Positions 1-11,127 of a stretch of 64,000 nucleotides of DNA are shown here, in pieces (position 1 is the first letter of the stretch; the number at the start of each line of letters is the position of its first letter). This DNA comes from Cyclaneusma minus. Its lineage: Eukaryota; Ascomycota; Leotiomycetes; Marthamycetales; Marthamycetaceae. The notes beneath the pieces were generated by a model, which ran no database searches, was not told the origin of the DNA, and saw only the letters and a list, made by a program, of their open reading frames with translations. The DNA is taken from positions 1 through 64,000 of the forward strand of contig JAKZHN010000003.1 of the NCBI GenBank assembly GCA_037179335.1, in the 5' to 3' direction. Both the position numbers and the translations under genes were made by a program.

Positions 1-18
1 CCCCCCGACGAGGTTGGC

Positions 19-717
19 ATGTTCATCGACAGTGTCTTCCAATTTACGACCGGTCCGCCGCCTAGGAATCCAACACCTACCCAAGCATCATCGAGACAGC
101 CTGCATCGAGAGTGGCCGACGAGGATGAGTTGTCTATTTTCCATTGGCGCGACCGCGGAGGTAATACCAACTGGATGGATGGACATGCGATGATCATGTC
201 AATCGACTGGGAGAACTCCTCCCATCATCTTCTCCGATTCCACGAAGGACGATCTGGAAGACCTACTAGGTTCTCCTTCCTCCTCTTCGACCAGATCATG
301 AGGTCCAGGACTGGTCAGACTTCCAGATACTGTGTGGACGGGCAAGCAATTTCCAGGCTTCGCAGTGAGCCCATGCAGGCCGTGGCCAGCGTTGTATTCG
401 CGAAGGTATCAAGACGCGGAGGGCTACAAGGACATGGTCGCGAGCGGGAAGCAGGTTCACTGTGGTACCTCATTCCCCTTCCTCTACTTCAGAGGTGCCT
501 GGCCGTGCTAACCGAGACAGAGAAGAGCAGGTCCTGGATCATGAGAAGTGTGCTCGCCAGTGTCGGCCTACAGCCCCCTTACACTCCTACTACTTGGTCG
601 CCTCCAACACCGACGTCTCCCTCACAGCTAGCCGAGGAGCCAAAGCCCAGGGCCAGTGCCTTTGTTACACCGCAGCCAGTTTCTGAAAGAGAGCTCTCTT
701 TGATGTCCATAACCTGA
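19..717 (+). mobile_element. Helitron relic, N-terminal Helitron-like region
   Basis: This open frame of 232 codons starts at an ATG. Residues around 70-110 carry HLLRFHEGR, then an Arg/Phe-rich stretch and a FDQIMRSRTGQTS segment, resembling the region that precedes the Rep domain in fungal Helitron proteins (typically HLLRFHDGRF followed by a Phe-rich helix). The remainder is Pro/Ser/Arg-rich and unlike the family, and a better protein-like frame appears after about position 400 in another phase, so the copy is frameshifted. The Rep HUH motif and the helicase are absent here. A segment that should lie just upstream in an intact element sits at 7.2-7.5 kb instead. I regard it as a dead fragment; family assignment is by motif memory only. 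Confidence 0.5.
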
Positions 718-1382
718 GTGGAAGGCCAAGGGCATTGTCACGCAATCGGCGACCTCTCCCCCGACATCTTCCGAACCAAAACGGCCATTCTATTCGCACG
801 CCTCATCAGCAAAAAGCATGAGTCTGCCCTCGAGACTATCCGAAAATGAATCGGAGGTCCTACTGGAGCCCTTCACTCTATTCGGAACTTACAATTGGTG
901 GGCTGCTCACGATACTCCCCATCCAACGACTACTAAACTTCTCCAGCAAATCCGCCACTAAGCTTTGGCCATCGTGGACGCTCTAACCACTCGAACTCTT
1001 TTCGAAAGAGGAACCCGTTCGCAAAGGGGTCTACAAGAGCGACATGTCAGATGAGACTTTTGAGAGATCGCGCGAAGAACCCGAGATGTTCAATTTCTCT
1101 GGGTCGCAATTTTCGGATGCAGGCAATTCGTCTCGCGAAACTGGGAGTCGGTGTTTGACTGTGTGGTCTGCGTTGTGTACTTCCCGGAGCATGAGAGGTG
1201 ACGTTGGCGAACAGATCCTATCATGACTATGCTGGGCTGTCTCTAGGGAACGAAACTCTTTCAATGCTTGCTTCGTTGATGGAGTAGCCACGCTGCCAAG
1301 CATAATTACGAATGTCTGCAACATCGCGCGCTAGGACCAGGACTGTGAACCTCGAATTTCATCAGCCCGAACTCCGAACCAT
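718..1382. other. No intact gene; weak coding trace
   Basis: No complete gene is visible. Around 755-905 one frame reads like protein (DIFRTKTAILFARLISKK, then IGGPTGALHSIRNL) with a stop between the two parts, so a decayed coding sequence is likely, perhaps part of the same transposon debris. I do not recognise the family. Confidence 0.3.
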
Positions 1383-1496
1383 TACGGACCAGCTATGTTT
1401 CCCAGTACGGATGAGCTGTGGTTCCCAGTATGGACGACCTGGGTTTCCCAGTACGGACGAGCTGTGGTTCCCAGTAGTACGGACGAGCTGAGTTTC
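1383..1496. repeat. Minisatellite, 23-bp unit, about 5 copies
   Basis: Five consecutive copies of a 23-bp unit close to TACGGACGAGCTGTGGTTCC plus CAG. The units differ by a few substitutions, and the last carries a 3-bp duplication (TAG) and a degenerate end. The apparent small ORFs across it on the minus strand are simply the repeat read in several frames. Confidence 0.85.
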
Positions 1497-2341
1497 TAAG
1501 CACCCACGACGAGCTAATACAGGCCGTAGGTGCTGTCGAGAAACACAGGCCATCCGTGTGTAAAAACACTCTACTCGTCATTCTCCCCGCCTGGTATTCT
1601 GTGGAAGGCACTTACGCCAGAGAAGTTAACGACTGACGAGGGTAAAGGTGCCTGTCGGATCCGTGTCGAGTTATTGAAACTGCACACTCCACGCATGGGA
1701 TCTGTTGGAATTTCCTATGGCTCTCCGCCGCCACGAAGCCCTCCTTGGGTACCAGTGACTAGGTATTCCAGTCTATCAACTGTCCCTCGAAAGCGTTTGA
1801 CAGAGATGATGCTCAGAAACCCAAGCGGCTCTCGAACAACGTATCGCCTGTGTGACGACGCGTTGATGATCAATCATCACCGTTTGTTGCGAAAGGCCCA
1901 TCAGCAAGCGAGACGCGATGACTGCCAAAGAGTCGCCGATCTCGGTGATTATTGCGTTGTTCATTAGGCCAGCCAGCTCCGAAACAATCTACTGCCTGAG
2001 TGCCTCGCCAGCACGATGCAATTGCTCTTGACTTGTCTAGCGAGCTGTTTAATGATTGTCGGTCGTACGCATGCCAGCACGAGTCGATTCGCTACGTCTC
2101 CGATACTCCCGGCATCAGACCAAGCAGCCTCATACTCCCCTCACCACACCCCTCCTCTACTCTCCCACCCATCGGCCAAGTCACCCCCGTTGCCCAACCC
2201 CGATACTCTTGCACTGAAAACATGCGAGAGCGAGAAAAGAAGGCTAGAGCGACAAGTGCAAGACTCCCAAGACAGGGTCATAGAGCTGTGGATACCATGA
2301 GTATAAGGTGTTTTGGGAGCACGCATTGCTCAACGCATTAA
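1497..2341. other. No recognisable gene
   Basis: Moderate-GC sequence with only short open frames on both strands, none with a recognisable motif. It contains a C-rich, CA-rich stretch around 2110-2190. It probably belongs to the degraded transposon mosaic on either side. Confidence 0.3.
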
Positions 2342-2596
2342 TTCATTGTCCCTAATCAAGCACCCTATACCTCTCCAGTGCTGTTTGCCAAGAAGCCCAA
2401 TGGAGGGCTCCGCTTTTGTGTGGACTACAGGCGCCTCAATGAGTTGACCAAGAAGAATGGGTATCCTCTGCCACTGATTGAGGACACAATTTCCCGCATT
2501 TCTGGCGCCAAATACCTCACTAAAATCGACATTCAGCAAGCATTCCATCGGATCCGGCTAAAGACTCCAGAGGACGAGGAACTCACTACCTTTAGC
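2342..2596 (+). mobile_element. Ty3/gypsy reverse transcriptase fragment
   Basis: About 85 codons match the fingers and start of the palm of a Ty3/gypsy-type reverse transcriptase. Visible motifs are SPVLFAKKPNGGLRFCVDYR, RRLNELTKKNGYPLPLIED, and LTKIDIQQAFHRIRL followed by EELTTF. The frame stays open to 2704, but after EELTTF the sequence no longer matches: the expected RYGAYKY-like continuation and the catalytic YVDD box are missing. There is no RNase H, integrase or LTR nearby. It is therefore a short truncated relic. No start codon belongs to it; the frame opens after a stop at 2339. Confidence 0.9.
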
Positions 2597-2704
2597 ACCC
2601 CATCGGTCTGTCGCAATACCGCGCCATTCAAACGCGGGAACCCGGCCCGTAGTAATGTCCCTGCTGTCAAACAAGACGTCCAGCGGTACTCGCGTCTTGA
2701 CTAG

Positions 2705-3655
2705 CTGGCGGCCTCACACCGCGAAGATCAAGTCGTCAAACCTGTCGGTGCCTACCATCCGCATGATGCCGGCTGTCACCCAAATCTGCACACTCGTATC
2801 GGCATTTCTGCGTGTCCTCTTCCAGCCAAGTGACCCATTTGATCATGGATGCAAGACCATCCTCTGGCATGCACTTGCAACTACCGGCTCCTTCCTGTTG
2901 AGATGTCCGAAACGCCGCTCGCTCCTTCTCTGTTAGAGATCTCTAAGCTGAGCTCTTGTCAGACCGTGGACAGCCCTATTTTCACGGAGATACGATGACT
3001 GAGAAATACTGCGAGCACGCCTAGGCCCTCAAAGGACGACAGCCAGTATGACTAGAGAAACGAGATTGCCGAGGCCTTGATGTACTCGCTGTGGTCGCTG
3101 GTGGTGTTGCAGTGGTTGCACATTCCTATGATGCCAGACGACCAGGTTCAAGATCAACTTGATGACCAATTGTTCGCCTCACCCAGCATCCTTCGGCGTC
3201 TGATAGCTGTTCTGCCGCCACCAGACTAGGTCGTCATAGCCGGATCCGAGAAAGACGGCAACTCGTGGCGCGCACTCCGCCTCCCTTTCGAAAGACCACA
3301 TTGTTCTTGAGACTGGTTTGGATCCTGTCATCTTTGACAACGTCGTGTCTAAAGTTATATATGAATACTTGAATGTCATATTTCTTCTACCGTCGACTAT
3401 CTCACAACTGCATTCCCCCACCTCGCTTTTCATCATCCTCCTCATCAGATACCATCATGCGTCCAACCAAGCAAGATCTGAGAAGCATGCTGAACACGCT
3501 GTCAATCGACTACCTAAAGCTTGAAATCAACCACTCTTCCGTTCATCATTCTTGTTGGGATGTTCGACGACAATCGATTTGTTCGATGGCAGGCTTGTCT
3601 TCGTCAAATCTCAAACTTCGAAAACAAGACACATCCTTCCACCAATCTGTGCTGA
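2705..3655. other. No recognisable gene between two transposon relics
   Basis: No motif-bearing frame is visible. Short ORFs on both strands overlap each other and none has a convincing start or composition. The interval separates the gypsy fragment from a Helitron fragment, so it is probably degenerate mobile-element sequence. Confidence 0.3.
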
Positions 3656-4240
3656 GTGATTGCACACAATGCCGCCGTTCTCGGGATCTGGCGCCAGGAG
3701 GGCAAGACGCCAGAGCAAGTCCAGTTCCGCGCTACCCTGGACGAGCTGCGTTACAATAGGCTGTCCTTCGATAATTGGAGGTTCCTCGCCACGCGGGCAC
3801 GATGCAATCTAATTGCCGAGGAGACTCGCCCCTTTGTGAATTCCTTGCGTCTGTACCCCACGAATGTCTTCTCTACAGGGACAGAACGAGAAAGGGGTCA
3901 GATTGCATGGCTGAATGTGCAGCAAAACCCTCACATCATTGCCGCGTATCTGGAGCTTCGGCGGAAGATACTCTTTCAAACCGTTCTGGAGCCTATGCTT
4001 GGCGTTACGGACTATTGGTTTCGCTATGAGTGGCAGGCCCGGGTAAGTGGCCATGTGCACGGCATCGTTTGGAGCAAGGCTACTGAGGAGAACCCGGTTC
4101 CCCTCATGAAAGTGGATACAGCTCCTCCGCTTAGAGCATGCGTTGCTCTTGCAGCTTATGAAGACGAGTGGCTGGATTACACGTTCTCAATGAAGGCTGG
4201 CGAATGGGATATGCGATGCAACCTGGGGCAAATAATATGA
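3656..4240 (+). mobile_element. Helitron relic: helicase-tail piece fused ahead of a Rep (HUH) piece
   Basis: This open frame has no ATG at its left end. Residues 18-72 (RATLDELRYNRLS, WRFLATRARC, NSLRLYPTNV) resemble the C-terminal part of the Pif1-type helicase of fungal Helitrons. Residues 84-140 resemble the Rep endonuclease core (LNVQQNPHIIAAYLELR, VTDYWFRYEWQARVSGHVHG), with the two-histidine HUH motif HVHG at residues 133-136. In an intact Helitron the Rep precedes the helicase, so this frame joins the parts in reverse order, with the junction near residues 72-84. The catalytic tyrosine region is not found downstream. The piece is non-autonomous and probably arose by deletion between neighbouring copies or a nested insertion. 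Confidence 0.75.
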
Positions 4241-5671
4241 CTGCTACCGTAAAGCTGGTCAAGGCCTGGAAGTGACATCAGCAGTGACGATGATGATGAT
4301 GACGCCGCGGCTATCCCGGCAATATGTCTGCATCCGCCGAATACACGGACTATCTGTCTGCGAAATTTAACGCATTGAAGGCGAAGGAGAGGGCGATGGT
4401 GAAGAAAGAAGAGAGGAAGCTCCAAGGGAGATTTCGCGAGCACGCCGTTGCGAATCTTGCGACTATTGTGGACGCTGGCCCGCAATGTTCCATCCTGCGA
4501 CTGTGTTCATGTGCGATGTTCCATGCAGTTGACTCCTTGACGTCCCGGGGAGTCCCATACGTTACCGCCGGCTCGCCTTTGATGATGCCAACGGTGGTGA
4601 CATGATTCGCTTTGCTGAGTTGCTCCGCGGCCTGTTATGTCGTAGACGACGGGTCAAATCTCCGAAGGCTGTACAGCTCTACAACACTGACGGGACCACA
4701 ATGGTCGGTTCCAGAGTCGGCGAGGAAGAAGACCCGTTAGCACTTCTTCTCGTCCTCGTGTCCCGATTTCCTCTCTCCAGCCAGTCTTCCGTACCTTATC
4801 CGCTCTTGCAGTCTTGTTAAGTTTCGGTTCCACCGCAGAGAAACTATCCGCCTGCAGGAGGAAACCATGAGGAGCCGATGTGCCGCAAAACTTTCAAGAG
4901 GTAGTGTGATAGGCTGCCTGCTTGGAACCAGGTTAGTTTTGTTGCATGTCGGTAGCTTCACGTCCGGGGCAGTGGGTCTGGGTTGAGAGTCCGGACGTCC
5001 ATGAGCCATGCGACTAGCGCTTGCGACAACAAGGAGCTTGTGAGGTGGCAATATGCTAGGATAAGAGTTCGAACGGAGAACACCTAGCTTTGTGAAGGTC
5101 GCACGTGCAGCTCGAAGAGGTATAAAGCAGCTACCTGGCCGTTACCTTCTTCTCCCAGCAAAGAATTGACAGAGAAACGAGTGTGGCTCTGGCAAAGGAT
5201 GCCAAGTTGAAGAAGACGGAAGGACGGAAATTTGACCAATGACTACAACAGAATCTCCCAGCTGACCCTGCCATCAACCGAAGCATTATTGGAAAGGTAC
5301 CCTATAAAGCACTCCGGCCTCCGAAAAAGTCGCTCCCCAGCCGCTCAGTCCTGTTCCAACGGCGAGGAATGCATTCGTTTGCCCATAACCGGCTGCGCTA
5401 TTGCAGATAGACTGCCTCCTCGTCTCTTTATTGCTGTTACAGTCGACCAAACAAATACAAAATTCAACAATCTTATCTTCCCAGTTCGCTTCTACTATTA
5501 TTCGGCCATGAAGAAGAATTATGTCGCCATCAGCTACCGCCCCATCATAGTTATCCTCTACCGTCTGAAGGTCAAGCTGCGATACCGCGATTACTTGAAG
5601 ACCGATCATCAAACAAAACAAGATCTCCGAGCTGAGCTCGTCCCTTTGTAGTTCCCCTAGATACCATTGGC
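4241..5671. other. Degenerate sequence, no gene called
   Basis: Both strands have medium-length open frames that overlap one another (for example 5286-5609 minus and 5232-5651 plus). Neither has a motif, an upstream TATA box or a well-placed start. A GATGAT microsatellite lies around 4289-4302. I see nothing that decides between decayed transposon and chance ORFs. Confidence 0.3.
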
Positions 5672-6199
5672 ATGATGACCTTTCTCAGTGCCAGCAAATC
5701 CCTGGCCATCAACCAAGATTCTGTTGAGGACCAAGGGGTTTCTGGCATTGAGCAAGGACGGCGTGCTGGTGGTATCTGGGGGAATTCCAAGGTGAAAAGC
5801 TTCCTGCGAGGATCTTGCCTTGTTTGGAAAGCCTTGACGAAGCATCCTGGTATGTCCAAAATGCATGAGCTGAACATTCAGTCCCAGTGGATGCATGACA
5901 GCCAAAAAGCAATCCATGACTTGCATTCTTTGCAATGGAAAAGGACTGGATCACTTGACCACCCCCTGCGCAGATTCCGGAAAGATGCAGGGGTGCCCAG
6001 CCAACAACTGCGATGTTTTCCAGTGTCAAGTCCACTGTCGAGTAAAATGATGCTCAACCACCTTTTTGAAAAGTTTGAGGATCTTCTCACTCAGGACGGC
6101 GAGGTGTTTTCCGACTACGTCGAGGCATTCGAGTACTGCTGCCGCCACCACGAGCGAACGATTTCTACGATCCCCTCAAAAAGACGTTGTTCCTCCTAG
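5672..6199 (+). CDS. Hypothetical ORF, 175 codons, probably mobile-element debris
   Basis: The open frame begins with ATG-ATG and encodes a mixed protein without signal peptide or membrane segment. A stretch FEKFEDLLTQDGEVFSDYV near the C-terminus, followed by EAFEYCCRHHE, looks protein-like. After the stop, another phase stays open to about 6500, which would fit a frameshifted longer gene. I do not recognise the family, and the opposite strand also has long open frames here, so coding status is uncertain. It sits between Helitron fragments at 3.7 and 7.2 kb. Confidence 0.25.
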   Translation: MMTFLSASKSLAINQDSVEDQGVSGIEQGRRAGGIWGNSKVKSFLRGSCLVWKALTKHPGMSKMHELNIQSQWMHDSQKAIHDLHSLQWKRTGSLDHPLRRFRKDAGVPSQQLRCFPVSSPLSSKMMLNHLFEKFEDLLTQDGEVFSDYVEAFEYCCRHHERTISTIPSKRRCSS

Positions 6200-7198
6200 T
6201 TCTTTGCCCAACTTGTTTGCGTTCGAAGGGCTAGCTTGGGTGGATTCGGATGCTTCTGAGATTTCGAAAACTGTTGTTGTGAAGGTAGCGCTGAGGCCGC
6301 TTCTTCGGGGCTACGTGAGGCCCTGTTTCGCTTCCCCTGACCCGGCCACCATCTCACTCTCGTCAGGCGGACTCTCACCTCCACAGCACGGCGCCTCTAT
6401 ATCGCAAACTCACAGAAGTTGCAGCAAAGGTATTTGTCTCCACAACGAGAAGCGGGATGGGAGGGACGGTCCACCGCGCTCTCGCTACCACTTCTCCTGA
6501 ACATGAGGAAGAGGCAGAGGTTGCTAGGAAAATACCTAGACGGCAAGGCCTGGAAGTTCGCCCCGAGAAGGAACCACACCCGCATGAACCAGTGAATCCC
6601 AACAATTCATCGAAGCATTCCCTCAACGTGTCGAAGCGAAACAACCAGGGAGATCCATCATGTACAGCCTTGTCGTTTTGATCAGGATTCGCTTACTCCC
6701 GAGAAGATCCGCGAGGATCCACCGCAGAGAGTTACAGCCCATCTTTTGGGGCTGACATTCGTTTTAGCGCTGGATACAACTATTTTCACACCAGCGATCC
6801 TCGCTCCAGATTCTGACTCATTCACTTTCTATAAAGCAGGTCATTATTCTCTTCTCTCTTTTTACCTCTAGGAAAAATGCGCCAATTCCAAAATGGGACA
6901 GAAATCGAGCTTTCCATTTTTTTGTGGGCGGCTTTCTAAGCTTGATTTGGCGTTCGCATTTTTGCCCCGGTTCGTTTTCAAGAGCATGAATACTCCAAAG
7001 CCAAAAAAAAGTTTTCTTTAGCACATTTGCTCAGTGGCTGGTAGTCTTTTCAGTAACGGGTCGGGTTTCCTGCTATTAACTCCCCTTCGGTCCTGTCGCT
7101 CCTTGATGTTTGGATTGGCGCGGGGTCCCAAGGTCCCAAATGAGTCAAGATGGACCAGAAGAAGATCCGTGCTGACCTCTGCCTGACTTTCAGCGATC
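6200..7198. other. No recognisable gene
   Basis: No intact frame with recognisable content. A Lys/Glu/Pro-rich plus-strand frame from about 6457 to 6681 lacks a convincing start. The sequence from about 6830 to 7020 is richer in A/T runs than its surroundings. Confidence 0.3.
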
Positions 7199-7528
7199 TG
7201 CTCCTACGAGTATACTCCGAGGGTTAATGTCACTTCCCATGAGTCCTTGCCCCCCTTCAAGGCCAAGATGGTGCCACCCAGACCTCACTCTTCCTGTATC
7301 TTGAACATGGGCGACAACGAGACTCAGGCGGCAATGATACAAGGAGGGCTTCGAGCAACGCGCGCACAGCAACCGGGACACGCTCCTGCTCCTGAAATCA
7401 GGTCTACTCCTATCGACGAGCTCTATCGACAGATCCGGCTATATGCCATGTCATTTCCGTCTCTCTTTCCTAATGGTGTCGACGATGTCAATCAGTTCAG
7501 GGTGCAAATGATGCGTTTGTTGAGGTAA
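7199..7528 (+). mobile_element. Helitron relic, FPSLFPNG segment
   Basis: The frame contains ELYRQIRLYAMSFPSLFPNG followed by VDDVNQFRV. In fungal Helitron proteins a FPTLFP-G-DFN-PR segment lies just before the HLLRFHDGRF segment. The first relic of this window (19-717) starts close to where this one stops, so the two could once have been adjacent in one protein but now lie about 7 kb apart in the wrong order. Upstream residues (PPRPHSSCILNMGDNETQAA) are also reminiscent of the family's N-terminal part. Stops flank the fragment. Confidence 0.55.
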
Positions 7529-8012
7529 AGGCTTACTGGTGGCTCCAAAAGCTAAATGGAACGCAAAATGTACCAGGAAAAGAAAAAGCCACCCTGAAGC
7601 CTGGAGCGGATCTGAAGCCCAACACCCACGACTTGTTGCACAAGGAGTACCATTTCAAAGGCGATCGCGAAACCCCTTCACCAGCGGTCTTCGAGGACAT
7701 CGCGCAGTTGATCAAGGACCCCTCCGAGAGGACATCGAGGACATGGCATACTGGATCGTCAAATACTACGTGCTGCGTTGCAGCCATGCCCACTCCGCCG
7801 TGCACGAGACGCCGAGTAGAAAAAAACCTGAGGACATCCGAAAACTGTTCATGGAAGACGCGAAATGCGTCCAAGCTTGGAAATTCCCTCTCGATCGAGG
7901 ACATCGCGCAGGACGCGCTCTTATAAGGCTGAGACAGGATCTGCGAGACTGTATGGACGAGGAGGAGCAGCTGTCTGCGAAATTGATGACGCACGAATCC
8001 TTGACAGCGTAG
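7529..8012 (+). pseudogene. Frameshifted coding relic of unknown family
   Basis: Two plus-strand frames join into one plausible protein. The first runs to about 7730 with KPNTHDLLHKEYHFKGDRE and PAVFEDIAQLIKDPSER. The second continues with EDIEDMAYWIVKYYVLRCS and KPEDIRKLFMEDAKCVQAW and ends at 8012. The switch of frame near 7725-7740 suggests a single indel. No ATG lies at a sensible place. It directly follows a Helitron fragment, so it may be cargo or the continuation of the element. I do not recognise the domain. The minus strand is open over the same interval but its translation looks like a shadow. Confidence 0.4.
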
Positions 8013-9122
8013 AATACGAAAGAGAGAATCAGCACTGCGTATGAAAGAAAACAAGAAAGAGACTACAAAGAGGAGGGAGTATGGACGAAAAATATTCGTG
8101 TTGCGCATGATGCGAACTAGTCAGATTGGAGGGATGCTATAGGATCAGTTGGGTTCCGGTCGCTTCAGTTCGAGGCAATGGACTGTCGCTGGCCCGTATC
8201 GACGGGTTCGAGAAGGGGGCGGCATGCTGCTCGTCAGCTTTCATGATCTTTGGAAGGGAGGTTGTATATACTTGGACATCTCTGAAGACTCGCTCGACGT
8301 GGTCGCTGGGCGGTTGACAGACGTCCTGTATATAGACCAAAACATCAAAAGCTCCATTTCTTCGGGATTTAGGGGATCCTTCTACCGATCCATTATGGGT
8401 GCTCCCAAGTGATGGTGATGATTCAGATCAACAACGGCGTCGGCGAGAGGGCCGGCGGCACTCCTGGAGGAGTCGTCGCTACGGTTGTCCTTGAGTCGGG
8501 AAAGAAGTCTCGCGGTAAGCTGGGTTGGTCTGATTGTCGCGGTAGCGGTCCTCTCGGGAGGCTGACGGCGTACGAGCTCTGGGAGATGCGAGCAGCGGCG
8601 CTGGACCTTGAAGCCTTTCACTGAGCGAGTCTCGAGGTCGACGGATTCCACTTACAGATCATTTCTCGGGAGCTGGGCTATACGCGAAGGGGGGAAGCGA
8701 GATGGAACTCTCCAGTAGGGAGAGGGGATGAGCCGGTGTGGGCCACGCGAAGAGGAACAGACAGGGTCAACAACATAGTCGGGCCGAAGGGGAAGGGGAG
8801 AGCTGAGCACAGGTTCTGCCTCCGGGCTCGAGTTGTTCCGGTCGCAGGAGATAATCCGGTATATCACTTTTGTTTGTTACAGCCCGCTCGAGGTTGGTTG
8901 CCCAAAGCTTTGCGTTTCTGCCCCAGCTGGGCCTGCTGCTGCTCAGATTCTGCGTTCTTATTGGTTGGGGCGGCTGGACTCTGGCCTTGGGGCCTGAAAA
9001 CCCCCATTGTTTACGTCGTCGCTAAGCGGCAATGGTAAGCGACAATGGGACAATGGTCGCCGTCGTCAAGCTTGTAGTTGCGGTTGCCATGCCGCCCGAG
9101 CGCCCGCTGGCTCACAGAAAAG
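8013..9122. other. No gene recognised; upstream region of the 9.3-kb gene
   Basis: No credible frame is visible. Several weakly protein-like short ORFs lie on both strands. The right part leads into a TATA-like site and is presumably the promoter region of the gene starting at 9329. Confidence 0.3.
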
Positions 9123-9131
9123 CATAAAAAG
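9123..9131 (+). promoter_or_regulatory. TATA-like box
   Basis: CATAAAAAG lies 198 bp upstream of the ATG at 9329. It is followed by a pyrimidine-rich leader with two related TTCCTGCAAT/TTCTGCAAC-type segments. Its position fits a TATA box with a long 5' leader. Confidence 0.45.
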
Positions 9132-9328
9132 ACCCAGCTCCTCGAAGACTTTCCTTCTCCAGATTTCCTGTACACACACATACGGACGCAATCTCCCAGC
9201 TCCTGCTTTCTGCAACACACTTCCAACAGATTTCAGCAACTGACTTCTTGCATTACCATCTGCTCTGCAATCCTTCTTCCACGGATCCACTACCTCGAGT
9301 TCTTACTTCCTGCAATACTTCGATCAAG

Positions 9329-9916
9329 ATGGCTTCAGTTGTTCTGGACCCTACCACTACTAGCCAGCTCGTGCGCTTCCTTGGTTACTACACCTACGAG
9401 CGTGTCATGACCTTGAATTGGCCCTCAATGAACCTCGCCATGCAGCTTGATCTCTGTGTTGCGGCCCGACGATTCTGCTCAATGGAGAGACCTGCTCATC
9501 GCTGCTCTGAGCCTATCATCATGATGTCCCAAGGTTGGTACCTCCAGCAGTTCGATCCTTACCTGGCTAACTCCATGGCAGTCACCAAGTTGTCTGGCGA
9601 GGAGATGCGTGCAGCATACGAGAATGCGCAGTCGATCTGCAAGGACAAGCACGAACCCCCACCTCGTAAGGAGATATCAGAGGATTACGAGGATTACGAG
9701 CTTGAGACTCCGACTATTTTCTCTCCGATTCAAAAACCCGATTTTAAAGGAAAAGACGGTCCAACTGCTGATTCTGCTGCTGCGCCGGTTTCCGGTCTCC
9801 AAAAAACCAAGGCAGAACCAACCGACGATTCTGCCTTTAGCAGGAGCGCACTGGAAACTCACCAAGCGCCCGAAGAAAAAGCTAAATGCATTTCTATTAT
9901 TTTTATTTTAAAATAA
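9329..9916 (+). pseudogene. Small acidic-tail protein gene, 3' part displaced by an AT-rich insertion
   Basis: The ATG at 9329 opens a frame of 195 residues. The N-terminal half is ordered-looking (SQLVRFLGYYTYERVM, then LAMQLDLCVAARRFC). The C-terminal half is acidic and Ser/Thr/Pro-rich (ISEDYEDYELETPTIFSPIQ), with Lys/Glu-rich ends typical of a disordered tail. The last nine residues (CISIIFILK) come from AT-rich DNA unlike the gene, and composition changes abruptly at about 9882. Normal-GC sequence returns at about 11128 with a short frame that could be the original C-terminus. I do not recognise the protein family. The truncated product might still be made. Confidence 0.5.
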
Positions 9917-11127
9917 GCTAAATTAAAATTATTATTAATTAAATAAGCTTGTGCAATAGTCCGTGCCCGCCAAGCCTTGGCAAGCAATAGCTTAATAGTC
10001 CAAACCACGGTCTCGCTATTTCGCCATGATTTAAAACTGAAAATTAAAAGCTAAAACTAAATTTATTCGGTCTGGACTATTTCCAAAAAGGCTAAACCGT
10101 ATCAGTACGGTCCAAAAAGAAAATCGATCCGGCCGGACTATCGGAAACACTGCAGCTTACCCCCCAAACTGGCAGTTTCAGTTCAGTTCAGCCCTCAAAC
10201 TGAACTGTCAGTTCAGTTCAGTTCAACCTCAAACTGAACTGCCAGTTCCGTTCCACCCTTAAACTGAACCAGTTTAAACTAATGAGAGCCCTGATTCGGG
10301 CCCAAGGAAAGAAATGATCGCATGGCGAACTTGGGGTCATTTGGGAATGGGAAGGCACAGGGTTGTGGCATGGATTTAGGACTGATTCTGGCTACTATTT
10401 ACACATACATTTGGCTGTATTCTGAGATGGAACTAGGCTAGATGCGGAGGCCGGGGGAGAGCTGGATTAGGGCAGTAATGTAAAGGCTTAAGCCAATTGG
10501 ATTTAAATGTAGTGGTTTTATGTGGGACGAGTTACCTGACAGCATAGGTAGCCCGGATCGCATTGGCCCGACGCAAGGAAGCTTGCAAAAGGGCAAATAA
10601 GGAAATTAAACTCCCTTTGACAGCTTTAGTTTTCTCTTTTTCCCTTTTCTTTTTATTTATATTAATTTAAAGCTATTAAATGTCTTGATTTTTATCATTT
10701 TTAAGCCAAATTATTAGATTTTTAGCCAAATTTATTAATTCTACTTTTATTAGATTAATATAATCTAAATTTATAGCTTTATTCCAATTTATGGCTTTGC
10801 CACTATCCAAGGCAAAATTTTTAAAAGCAAGGGCAAAAGCAAGGCCGCGCTTTAAAAAACCGCTTTCAAATTTTTAAAACCCATTTGCAATAAAGCTTGC
10901 GGCTATGGCTTTTGCAATAAAGCCCGTAATAAAATTCGCAATAAAGCCCGCGATAAATTTTTTGCTAATATTAATTATATTTATTTCAAAAATAATAAAA
11001 TCGATAATAACCAAGCCAATAACGCCAATAATAACGCTAATACTAATAATAATGCCAATGGCCAAAATAATAATAAAAAAAATCGAAAATAATAAGCTTG
11101 CGCTATCGCCTTGCCGCCGCTTTGCTA
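9882..11127. mobile_element. AT-rich insertion of about 1.25 kb inside the 9.3-kb gene
   Basis: Composition changes sharply on both sides, from ordinary coding DNA to AT-rich DNA with long TAAT and AATAA tracts. The right part (10640-11120) is dominated by AAT/ATA/GCCAAT-like stretches as in the block beyond 43 kb, suggesting a RIP-mutated transposon. Between 10157 and 10280 there are alternating CAGTTCAGTTCAG and AAACTGAACTG segments able to fold back on one another. AGTCC/GGACT motifs recur between 9955 and 10140. I could not identify clean terminal repeats or a target-site duplication, and no transposase frame is visible. Confidence 0.55.
10157..10280. repeat. Clustered direct/inverted repeats of CAGTTCAG and CTGAACTG
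   Basis: Several copies of CAGTTCAGTTCAG alternate with CAAACTGAACTG, which is nearly its reverse complement, so the segment can form stacked hairpins. It lies in the left half of the AT-rich insertion and could be a subterminal repeat region of the element. Confidence 0.7.

Noticed and set aside
5232..5651. Plus-strand 139-codon frame, and minus-strand frame 5286-5609 over the same interval
   Set aside because: The plus frame has no ATG near its start. The minus frame has an ATG but no motif or promoter. With both strands open I could not justify a gene.
10905..11127. N-terminal part of an open frame of Ile/Lys/Asn-rich sequence
   Set aside because: The translation is simply AT-rich low-complexity DNA of the insertion; only the last 100 bp look coding.
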